Assembly (NCBI GenBank): GCA_009594865.1 | Contig: VOPT01000021.1 | Location: 1 to 64,000, forward strand | Length of the DNA stretch: 64,000 nucleotides | Reading direction: 5' to 3' | Source of the DNA: Nitrospira sp. | GTDB lineage: Bacteria; Nitrospirota; Nitrospiria; Nitrospirales; Nitrospiraceae | Shown here: positions 32,822 to 40,053 of the stretch, in pieces | Numbering within the stretch: the stretch's first letter is position 1 | Layout of the letters: each line of letters opens with the position of its first letter | Made by a program: the position numbers and the translations under genes | Notes under the pieces: generated by a model | What the model saw: only the letters and a program-made list of their open reading frames with translations | Databases searched by the model: none | Told to the model about the DNA's origin: nothing

Positions 32822-33676
32822 TTATTCGGAGTAGAACAGGAGCTGCACCCCGATCACGAGGACGAGGCTTGCCCAGACGAGTTCCCAATACGATCGTTCC
32901 GTCGCGAGTTGCCTCTGGCGCCAGCCGGAAATCAACTTTGACGACCCTGCTGTAATCGCCATGGTTCCCATCAGGACGTGGTGCAGTGCGATTTTGTCGG
33001 CGGCGGGATGATCACCATGGGAATGTGCGAACAACATGAGCCCTCCCAGGACCGCGAATATCGGAAGAGGCACGGTCCACACCGCGTTGGCGAACTTGCC
33101 AAGGCGGCGCAGAAATTCGATGGTCCCCACGGCTAGAGCCAGGACGCCGTAAGTCTTATGCTGCAACACCTCCGGATCGCTTCCAAGAAACGTCTCTGCA
33201 AATGTCATCGACCCGATCGGCCAGGAATCATGATCACTCCAAATAAGGAGAAACACGCCGGCCACACCCAATGCCCCTGGAAGTAAAAAGCGCGTCCAGG
33301 CCAAGACCGGCCATCCCAGCGCCTGGCGCAATTCGCTCAGTCCGATCAGGAGGAGAAACACGCCGGCCAGGTGATGATTGAATTCGGAATAGGCAATGCC
33401 TTCACGCGACCCTTCCCACTGAGGCCCCGACGACGACGGTGCGTGGTGGGGTCCGTGATTCTCGGCGGAAGTGGAATGAGTGGAGTGACCGTGATCAGCA
33501 GACTCTGCGACGGGAGAAGGTGCAACCCAGGTGAAGATTGCGAAGCAAGAGAGGACGAGCAGCGCACACGAAGGCCTTAGAAATCTCAGACAATAATTCG
33601 GTCGAGAGAGGAAAACCGGCGGGAATCGAACGGCCCATCCGGGCTTCCGGACGGGCCGAGCACTCGTCTCACGCAT
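32822..33676 (-). CDS. Histidine-rich multi-span membrane protein
   Basis: A 285-residue protein. An N-terminal basic and hydrophobic segment (ALLVLSCFAIFTWVA, a possible signal) is followed by a histidine-rich stretch (DHGHSTHSTSAENHGPHHAP, residues ~61-80). Six predicted membrane spans follow, several carrying histidines: FNHHLAGVFLLLIG, GALGVAGVFLLIWSDH, LAVGTIEFL, AVLGGLMLFAHSHGDH, LHHVLMGTMAI and LVLVIGVQLLF. The pattern suggests metal binding or transport, like copper-resistance CopD-type proteins, or an intramembrane heme protein; I cannot tell which. It begins 11 bases after the PCP_red/zinc-ribbon gene and may belong with it. Confidence 0.65.
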   Translation of the reverse strand: MRETSARPVRKPGWAVRFPPVFLSRPNYCLRFLRPSCALLVLSCFAIFTWVAPSPVAESADHGHSTHSTSAENHGPHHAPSSSGPQWEGSREGIAYSEFNHHLAGVFLLLIGLSELRQALGWPVLAWTRFLLPGALGVAGVFLLIWSDHDSWPIGSMTFAETFLGSDPEVLQHKTYGVLALAVGTIEFLRRLGKFANAVWTVPLPIFAVLGGLMLFAHSHGDHPAADKIALHHVLMGTMAITAGSSKLISGWRQRQLATERSYWELVWASLVLVIGVQLLFYSE

Positions 33677-33687
33677 GCATTCGTCTG

Positions 33688-34443
33688 CTACATGAACTTC
33701 ATGAACTTCTCTTTGGCTTCGTCCATAACCTGGGCAGTAATCTCGACCAGGCCTCGTTCCTTGGCGATCCGCTCGATTTCCCGGCGAGCCATGGGACGAA
33801 TAAAGTCAGGGATATTATCCATACGCTGTTCGGCATCCTTCGTCCACGCGATGCCGTTGGGGGAGTCGTTCTTGGAATCATCCATGACTTGAAGCGTGAT
33901 GTTCTTATACCCATGCTTGCGCGCATAGGCCTCGACGCTGCTTTGCACCATCGGCTTGACGAAAGAGGGCAACCGCTCCAACTTTTCCTTGGCATCCGCC
34001 GTCCAGGTAAATTCGCTAGCGCCGGTGCCGTTCTGAGGCTTGCCGCCTGACGTCAGCCCCATCTCCGCGACCATCGCTGAGAATGGGCATCCACCCGAGG
34101 TCTTCTCGCCACCAGCGGCTGGAGCACTGGCCTTCGGTGCCGCCGTTGCCGGCTGTCCACCTTGAATTTTCTCATTCAGATAGGCTGCCATCTGCCCGGC
34201 GCCGGCCTGCGCTTCATCCTTGAGGGTTCCGCGAGTCATCTCAAATGGTTCTGCGGTTTCCGTGCGGCCACCCAGCTTGACGCCCAGCGAGGCGACCATT
34301 TGTGTTTCGCCGGGATTGGTCACCATCGAAAACTTGGCTTCGCAGGATGGACAGCCGAAGAACACACCGAGTGAGCCCTCACCGGGTTTTTCGACCTTTT
34401 GAAACGTCATGTAGGTCTCGCAGTTCAGGCAAACGAACTTCAT
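33688..34443 (-). CDS. Zinc-ribbon protein with two PCP_red domains
   Basis: A 251-residue protein. The N terminus is a rubredoxin-like zinc ribbon (CLNC at residues 5-8 and CPSC near residue 31). A flexible Ala/Pro/Gly-rich region with a GGCPFSAM segment follows, then two PCP_red domains beginning WTADAKEKLERLPSFVKPM (~residue 150) and WTKDAEQRMDNIPDFIRPM (~residue 202). The domain is the C-terminal part of protochlorophyllide reductase subunit B, but no chlorophyll genes are present. It lies between an Mrp-type ATPase (26-base gap) and a histidine-rich membrane protein, an association that suggests a shared metal-cluster or electron-transfer function. Confidence 0.8.
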   Translation of the reverse strand: MKFVCLNCETYMTFQKVEKPGEGSLGVFFGCPSCEAKFSMVTNPGETQMVASLGVKLGGRTETAEPFEMTRGTLKDEAQAGAGQMAAYLNEKIQGGQPATAAPKASAPAAGGEKTSGGCPFSAMVAEMGLTSGGKPQNGTGASEFTWTADAKEKLERLPSFVKPMVQSSVEAYARKHGYKNITLQVMDDSKNDSPNGIAWTKDAEQRMDNIPDFIRPMARREIERIAKERGLVEITAQVMDEAKEKFMKFM

Positions 34444-34469
34444 AGGATCCCCCTTCCAGGCCGGTCCGC

Positions 34470-35396
34470 CTACAGCTTTTCCGCCAGGACTTTTTTATAA
34501 TCCAGCAACGATTGAATCCGCCCAACGATCTCCTGATATTTCCGGATCGTCGGATAGTCGGGATCAAGGAGCGGCTGCCCCTTGTCGAACGTTTTCGCGA
34601 GGGTGCGGTCAAAGGGAATGCGACCCAGCAAGGGCAAGTCCAGCACCTCGCACATCGCCTCGGTATTCCCCTCAAACAGCTCATTTTCGGCGCCACAGGA
34701 CGGGCACCGGTATTCGCTCATATTCTCTACGATCCCCAACACCCGGATCCCCATATCCCTGGCGTAGGTCACTGATTTCTGCACCACATCGGACGCGACT
34801 TCGGAGGGCGTCGTCACCACGATCGCCCCGGCCAGATCGGGAATAAACCCGGCGATGACCGGCGGCTTGTCCGCAGCCGCGCCAGGAGGCAAGTCCGCCA
34901 ACAGGTAGTCCAGCTCGCCCCAGACCACGTCGGCGAGGAACTCACGAATCACGTTCATTTCCATCAGGCCCAGCCAGACCGGACTTAAGTCCATGGGGCC
35001 CTTCCACCGGACGGGCGACGCATCACCCAGAAAAAAATCCATCGACGCGACTTTGATCCCAAGCGGCCCGACTGGAGGTTGAGCCCCCTTCGGCGTCATG
35101 GTCAGGGACTGACCGTGCAAACCCATCATGCGCGGGACGCAGGGACCGTTCAAATCAACGTCGAGCAAGCCAACCTTCGCCCCTTGGCGGGCAAATGCCA
35201 AGGCGAGATTGACGGTCGTCATGCTCTTCCCGACTCCGCCTTTGCCGCTCATCACGACCAGCTTCTGCTTGATGCCGGCCATTCGAGCCTGCACCTGCTT
35301 CATCTGCGCAGTGATTTGCTGCACGACTTTGGCGTCGTCAGAATACTGGAGTTTTGTCAGGATCGATTTGAGATCCTTCCCGGCAGCCATGGTCAT
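34470..35396 (-). CDS. Mrp/NBP35-family P-loop ATPase
   Basis: A 308-residue SIMIBI-class ATPase of the Mrp/ApbC/MinD group. Deviant Walker A is VMSGKGGVGKSMTTVNLALAFA, followed by LLDVDLNGPCVPRMMGL, LLADLPPGAAADKPP and ENMSEYRCPSCGAENELF. The last segment carries the conserved CxxC that binds an Fe-S cluster between two subunits. Members carry Fe-S clusters to target enzymes; NifH and BchL are more distant relatives that donate electrons. It is the gene before the PCP_red protein, so that protein may be its client. The ATG at 35396 has GAGGG about eight bases upstream. Confidence 0.88.
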   Translation of the reverse strand: MTMAAGKDLKSILTKLQYSDDAKVVQQITAQMKQVQARMAGIKQKLVVMSGKGGVGKSMTTVNLALAFARQGAKVGLLDVDLNGPCVPRMMGLHGQSLTMTPKGAQPPVGPLGIKVASMDFFLGDASPVRWKGPMDLSPVWLGLMEMNVIREFLADVVWGELDYLLADLPPGAAADKPPVIAGFIPDLAGAIVVTTPSEVASDVVQKSVTYARDMGIRVLGIVENMSEYRCPSCGAENELFEGNTEAMCEVLDLPLLGRIPFDRTLAKTFDKGQPLLDPDYPTIRKYQEIVGRIQSLLDYKKVLAEKL

Positions 35397-35474
35397 GAAA
35401 AACCCTCGAAATTGTTGATGAACGACGCTACCACAGGGATTTCGGTGGAGTCAAACCGCTTCCAGACGCCTTGC

Positions 35475-37322
35475 TCAGATCGAATACTGAATGTTGGACT
35501 TGGTCCCCGACGGCTGGATGAGGACGCCTCGCTTCTTCAATTCCTCAAGGATTTGACGGGCAGCGGCATCGAAATCCTGCGGCCCGGCAAAATGCAAGTC
35601 GGTATTCGGAGGCGGCTCCTCCCCGGCCCTGCTCATATGCACGGCAATCACCGGCGCCGGTTGCACCAAGGTCCGTATCATCTCCGCCATGCGCTGATAA
35701 TTGATGCCAAATGTCTTGCTGGTCGAGACCACAATCAGGCCGGTGTCGATCAACAACCTGGCGACTTCGCCATATCGACGAACCCGCTCGGACGCAAATG
35801 ACGGATCCGCGGCCGACAAATCCGCATCTAAACCCTGCAGCAGATTTTCGCCTTCCAACAAATAGGCATGCCGGCTATCGGCGACCAACAAGGCTTCCAC
35901 CCGCCGCGCCAGAAACGTCTTGCCCGTCTGGGCAGAACCGGTGAAGAGCACAATGGCCGCGCGGTGCCCATACTGTAGCGCCCGGTCTTCAGGCCGGACG
36001 TCGCCCGTGAGCCAGGCATATTCCCGCTGCCGGGCCTCTTCGCGCAGACCTTCCTGTTCATCGTGCACCAATTCGGTGATGATGCCGCCTCCGGAAATGT
36101 CATATTCGTCCACCAACACGAAACGGCCAGTCGATTCGAACGAAGACGAAAGGTCAAAGGCGAGCGGAGATTTCACCCGCAGGGTCAACTCAGCCACCTG
36201 ATTCCTGGCCACCGATTGGCTCTCCTGCAACTGCGCCAAGTCGGCGGTGTCGATAATGCGATGGATGACTGCCACCTCGCAGGCCACTTCCCTCGTGGCT
36301 AGACGCAACACATACTTCCGGCCCTTCTCAAGAGGCCGCCGTCCCATCCAGAACAGATTGACCCGGACCGCTGTCGAAACCAGGGGAACCGAATCTCGAT
36401 GCGACGCAATTTCTCCACGTTCCACAAAAATCTGCTCATCAAGTGTAATGCCGACCGATTGCCCTGCCTGCGCCTCGCTCGGAGACGGATCCACATTGAA
36501 CCCTTCGATGGATTGCACCACCGCGGTTTTGTTTGAGGGAGAAAACACCAGCTGATCGCCGACCTTCAAACGTCCCGCCGTAATACGTCCGGCGAGAATT
36601 CTTCGTGCATCGAACTTGTAGACATCCTGGAGCGGAAAGCGGAGTGGCTGCTCCGACCGGACCTGCTCCTTCTTGAAGAGCGCCAGCGTTTCGAGCACGG
36701 TGGGGCCTTGATACCAGTTCATATGGCTGCTGCGGACGGCGATGTTGTCGCCCATCTTCGCGCTGACCGGAATCATCTGCTGCGGCACCGCCCTGAACTG
36801 CCCGAGAAACTCCCGATATTCCTTCTCGATCCCGTCGAACACATCCTGCCGATAACCAACCAGATCCATCTTGTTGACGACGACAGCAAATTGCGTCACG
36901 CCCAACAGGGACAGCAGGTATCCATGTTTCTTCGATTGTTCACGCACACCCTCCAGGGCGTCGATCAATAAGAGAGCGGCTTCGGCCCGGGCGGCGCCCG
37001 AGATCATATTCTTGAGAAATTCTTTATGCCCCGGCGCGTCAATGATGATGTATTGCCGCCCGTTCCAGATAAAAAACGTGCGCGCCGTATCGATCGTAAT
37101 TCCCTGTTCCTGTTCCTCCAAAAATGCATCGAACAGAAAGGCGTATTCGAACTCCTTGCCCTGTTGGCGGCAGATGGCCTGCACCTTTTCCAACTTTCCT
37201 TCGGGCAATGAGCCGGTGTCGGCATAGAGTCTTCCCACCAGGGTGGATTTCCCGTGATCGACATGGCCCACAATGACGATATTGAGGCTTTCCTGCGGCT
37301 TGGTCTGATCGTGCTGTGTCAT
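35475..37322 (-). CDS. cysN: Sulfate adenylyltransferase GTPase with APS kinase-like domain
   Basis: A 615-residue fusion. The N-terminal EF-Tu-like GTPase drives ATP sulfurylase: [26 protein letters not shown] and VNKMDLVGY are intact. From residue ~450 a second P-loop domain resembles APS kinase ([19 protein letters not shown]). It is divergent: the substrate DGDN motif reads EGEN, and the arginine after it is leucine (NLLQGL). Since cysH here is an APS-type reductase, PAPS synthesis may not be needed and this domain may be weak or regulatory. It lies with cysD 78 bases upstream. Confidence 0.92.
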   Translation of the reverse strand: MTQHDQTKPQESLNIVIVGHVDHGKSTLVGRLYADTGSLPEGKLEKVQAICRQQGKEFEYAFLFDAFLEEQEQGITIDTARTFFIWNGRQYIIIDAPGHKEFLKNMISGAARAEAALLLIDALEGVREQSKKHGYLLSLLGVTQFAVVVNKMDLVGYRQDVFDGIEKEYREFLGQFRAVPQQMIPVSAKMGDNIAVRSSHMNWYQGPTVLETLALFKKEQVRSEQPLRFPLQDVYKFDARRILAGRITAGRLKVGDQLVFSPSNKTAVVQSIEGFNVDPSPSEAQAGQSVGITLDEQIFVERGEIASHRDSVPLVSTAVRVNLFWMGRRPLEKGRKYVLRLATREVACEVAVIHRIIDTADLAQLQESQSVARNQVAELTLRVKSPLAFDLSSSFESTGRFVLVDEYDISGGGIITELVHDEQEGLREEARQREYAWLTGDVRPEDRALQYGHRAAIVLFTGSAQTGKTFLARRVEALLVADSRHAYLLEGENLLQGLDADLSAADPSFASERVRRYGEVARLLIDTGLIVVSTSKTFGINYQRMAEMIRTLVQPAPVIAVHMSRAGEEPPPNTDLHFAGPQDFDAAARQILEELKKRGVLIQPSGTKSNIQYSI

Positions 37323-37400
37323 ATCATTACTCGTGCGGTGGAACTCTCGTTTTCCAATTTCGTCCGATACCAGACAGGCATGTGACTGAGAAAGTTGGAC

Positions 37401-38198
37401 CTACATGTAGCCCTTCTTACGCAGCATCTCCATCCCGCGCCCCGCATCCTGCGCGCGGCCGGCCCGTTCCGCCACTGTGCTCTTGCGAAGCTCGACAATG
37501 ATCTCGTCAACCGTTTTCGCGGTCGACTTGATGGGCATGGTACAGGGTGCGCAGCCGAGGCTCCGGTAGCGTGTGCCATCCCCCCTGTCGAGATACAGAT
37601 CCATGAAGGGAATGTTCTCGTGCTTGATGTATTCCCAGATATTGATCTCGGTCCAATCGAGCAGCGGATGAATCCGGATGTGCGTCCCCGGGGGGAAGGT
37701 CGTCTTGAACTGATCCCACAACTCAGGCGGCTGATCGCGGAAATCCCAATCGCCGTGTTTGTCACGCGGAGAAAAGTATCGCTCCTTCGCCCTGGTGCTG
37801 TCCTCGTCGGCACGCACACCGAGAATGATGCCCGTATAGCCCTTCTCCTCAACGAGATTCTTCATGGCGTTCGTCTTCAACGCCGTACAGCAGATATCCC
37901 GCCCCAACGTGTGATTCATCCCCGCGGCCAAGGCTTCCTTATTCTGGCCCACCACCAGATTGAGTCGCCATTCGCGCGCAATCCGGTCACGGTATTCGAT
38001 CATCGCCGGAATCTTGTAACTCGTATCCACGTGCAGCAAGGGAAAGGGTACATGCCCGAAAAAGGCCTTGCGAGCCAGCCACAGCAACACGGTCGAATCC
38101 TTGCCCATCGACCACAGCATGGCGAGGTGATTGAAGTGCTTATAGGCTTCGCGAAGAATGTAGACGCTTTGGTCTTCAAGTTGACGTAAATGTTTCAT
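37401..38198 (-). CDS. cysD: Sulfate adenylyltransferase subunit 2
   Basis: Catalytic subunit of ATP sulfurylase, making APS from sulfate and ATP. The 265-residue protein has the PP-loop [19 protein letters not shown] and the family segments [52 protein letters not shown] and [10 protein letters not shown]. It follows the TrpD2-like gene by 17 bases and pairs with cysN. Confidence 0.96.
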   Translation of the reverse strand: MKHLRQLEDQSVYILREAYKHFNHLAMLWSMGKDSTVLLWLARKAFFGHVPFPLLHVDTSYKIPAMIEYRDRIAREWRLNLVVGQNKEALAAGMNHTLGRDICCTALKTNAMKNLVEEKGYTGIILGVRADEDSTRAKERYFSPRDKHGDWDFRDQPPELWDQFKTTFPPGTHIRIHPLLDWTEINIWEYIKHENIPFMDLYLDRGDGTRYRSLGCAPCTMPIKSTAKTVDEIIVELRKSTVAERAGRAQDAGRGMEMLRKKGYM

Positions 38199-38215
38199 GA
38201 TTCACACTCTTATAT

Positions 38216-39283
38216 TCAGGCGGACAGGCCGACTTTCGGCGCCGCTCCTGCTTCCGCCCCTGCTCCCGCAATCAGTTCTGCCAATTTAGCCTTCGCTCGA
38301 CCGGACTCCAGCGCGCTGCGGGCTGCCGCCAGGTTCCCCGTGATCGACGTCCCCTTCCCGGCCGCATAGAGCAACATGGCGGCATTCAGCAGGACCCAGT
38401 CTCGTTGCCCGCCCTGAATCTCATTGGCGACCAATCGCCTGATCAAATCGGCTTCCCGTTCACGCTGCTCTACAGGGAATCCCGCCATCTCGCGGAAGGT
38501 CGCCATGGCCAGCCCGGCGTCTTTGGGTTGAAAGGTAAAAGGTGTGATGCGTTCGTCTTTGAGTTCCAACAGGCGGGTTGAGTTGCCGATCGACAGCTCC
38601 GGATCTCCTTCGACGCCGCGGATCACCAGCGCGCGCGGGCAACTCAGCATCCGCAAGGCCTCAATCGTTTTTTCAAAATAGGGCGGATGCGACAAGCCGA
38701 TGACCTGCGACGTAGCCCGGGCCGGATTGAGCATTCTGGCCACCGGATGGAAGAAATTGCGCACGCCCAATTCCTGCCGCATTTCAAGAAACCGGCTCAC
38801 CGGCGGGTGGTAGAGCGCCAGATCCAGATAGGCGAACCCTTTCTTTTCCAACTCAGGACCGACGAGCTTGGCCGTCTGATCAGTCGGAATACCGAGGAGC
38901 TTGAGGACTGAGGACACGCCGCGCCGATCGGCCGGCCCATCTACTCCGTGAAGCAACACGACCGCGCCGGCCGCTGCCGCAATCATCGCGGCGGGCACAA
39001 TGGCGTGAAAGGTTTCCCGCTTTCCTGCATAGACGGGCACATCCACGACTCCGAGTCCGGAACGAACCGGCACCGGGGGAACATACTGCCTGGCCGTGGC
39101 GGTGAAGGCGGCCAATTCTGTGACCGACTCGGACTTGAAACGCATGGCCGTCAAAAACGCTCCGATCTGCGCCTGCGTGGCGGTGCCTTCGATCATCAGG
39201 CGCATGGCCTGCTTGGCTTCTTCCCACGTGAGATCCTTAGACGTTTTTTGACCTTTGGCGACTTTGGCGAGCAGATGTTGCAT
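38216..39283 (-). CDS. TrpD2-like (YbiB-type) phosphoribosyltransferase-fold protein
   Basis: A 355-residue protein of the anthranilate phosphoribosyltransferase fold. The N-terminal helical domain (LTWEEAKQAMRLMIEGTATQAQIGAFLTAMR) and VVDVPVYAGKRETFHAIVPAAMIAAAAGAVVLLHG are recognisable. True TrpD has a KHGN(R)-type loop and a GDGADEL motif; here GVDGPADRRG and NPARATSQVIGLSHPPY replace them, pointing to the TrpD2 group, which lacks anthranilate activity and may bind nucleic acid. Its place between cysH and cysD suggests a sulfur-related role, which is inference. Confidence 0.75.
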   Translation of the reverse strand: MQHLLAKVAKGQKTSKDLTWEEAKQAMRLMIEGTATQAQIGAFLTAMRFKSESVTELAAFTATARQYVPPVPVRSGLGVVDVPVYAGKRETFHAIVPAAMIAAAAGAVVLLHGVDGPADRRGVSSVLKLLGIPTDQTAKLVGPELEKKGFAYLDLALYHPPVSRFLEMRQELGVRNFFHPVARMLNPARATSQVIGLSHPPYFEKTIEALRMLSCPRALVIRGVEGDPELSIGNSTRLLELKDERITPFTFQPKDAGLAMATFREMAGFPVEQREREADLIRRLVANEIQGGQRDWVLLNAAMLLYAAGKGTSITGNLAAARSALESGRAKAKLAELIAGAGAEAGAAPKVGLSA

Positions 39284-39325
39284 GTGATGGGTGTAACCTT
39301 GTCTGGTGTCAGGGTGACGATGATG

Positions 39326-40048
39326 TTATTTGTGCAGTCCGCATTCGGTCTTGCCGAAATTTTTCCACCGACCGGAACGCGGATCGTCCCCCGGAAGGAC
39401 GGGCGCGGTGCAATGCGTGCAACCGATACTGGGATAGTTGCGGTCATGCAAGATGTTGTAGGGCACCTCATGGAGCTGGATATAGGTCCACACCTGCTCA
39501 CTACTCCACTTGGCCAGAGGATTTACTTTGACCAGATTGAATTTCTTGTCCCACTCAATAAGGCCGGCGTTGGCGCGGGTTGGAGCCTGATCCCGTCTGA
39601 TTCCGGTGATCCACGCACCGTACCGACCGAGAATACGGGTCAAGGGCTCGATTTTTCTCAGCTCACAGCACTGATCGGGCTTGCTGGCCCATAAGGCCGC
39701 TCCATGTTGGGCAGCCTGCTGCTCCGGCGTCAAGAGCGATTTCATCTGAATCACCTGCGCCGGTTTCAGCCCATATCGCGCCACAATGCGGTCCCGCACG
39801 TCGAACGTTTCGGCAAACAGAAAATCGGTGTCGAGATAGAACAGCGGCGCCTCCGGATCGATCCGATGCACCATATCGACCAACGCGACATCTTCCGCCC
39901 CGAAGCTGCAGGCGAGCACGATCCGTCCCTCATACGTCTTCAGGGCATACTTCAGCACATCCCACGGCTGTTGGGCTTCGAATGAATCGCTCAGCGCCTT
40001 GAGCTCTGCGTCAGAGGGTCGTTCGGCGGGCTTCTGTGTTTCGTTCAC
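39326..40048 (-). CDS. cysH: Adenylylsulfate (APS) reductase, thioredoxin-dependent
   Basis: Reduces APS to sulfite and AMP. The 240-residue protein has the nucleotide-binding LACSFGAEDVALVDMVH, the substrate loop ITGIRRDQAPTRANA, CC in DQCCELRKIEPL and GCTHC near residue 218. These four cysteines form the [4Fe-4S] motif that marks the APS-specific form, and the C-terminal ECGLHK carries the catalytic cysteine. It lies six bases after the sulfite reductase gene. Confidence 0.93.
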   Translation of the reverse strand: MNETQKPAERPSDAELKALSDSFEAQQPWDVLKYALKTYEGRIVLACSFGAEDVALVDMVHRIDPEAPLFYLDTDFLFAETFDVRDRIVARYGLKPAQVIQMKSLLTPEQQAAQHGAALWASKPDQCCELRKIEPLTRILGRYGAWITGIRRDQAPTRANAGLIEWDKKFNLVKVNPLAKWSSEQVWTYIQLHEVPYNILHDRNYPSIGCTHCTAPVLPGDDPRSGRWKNFGKTECGLHK

Positions 40049-40053
40049 CCTTC

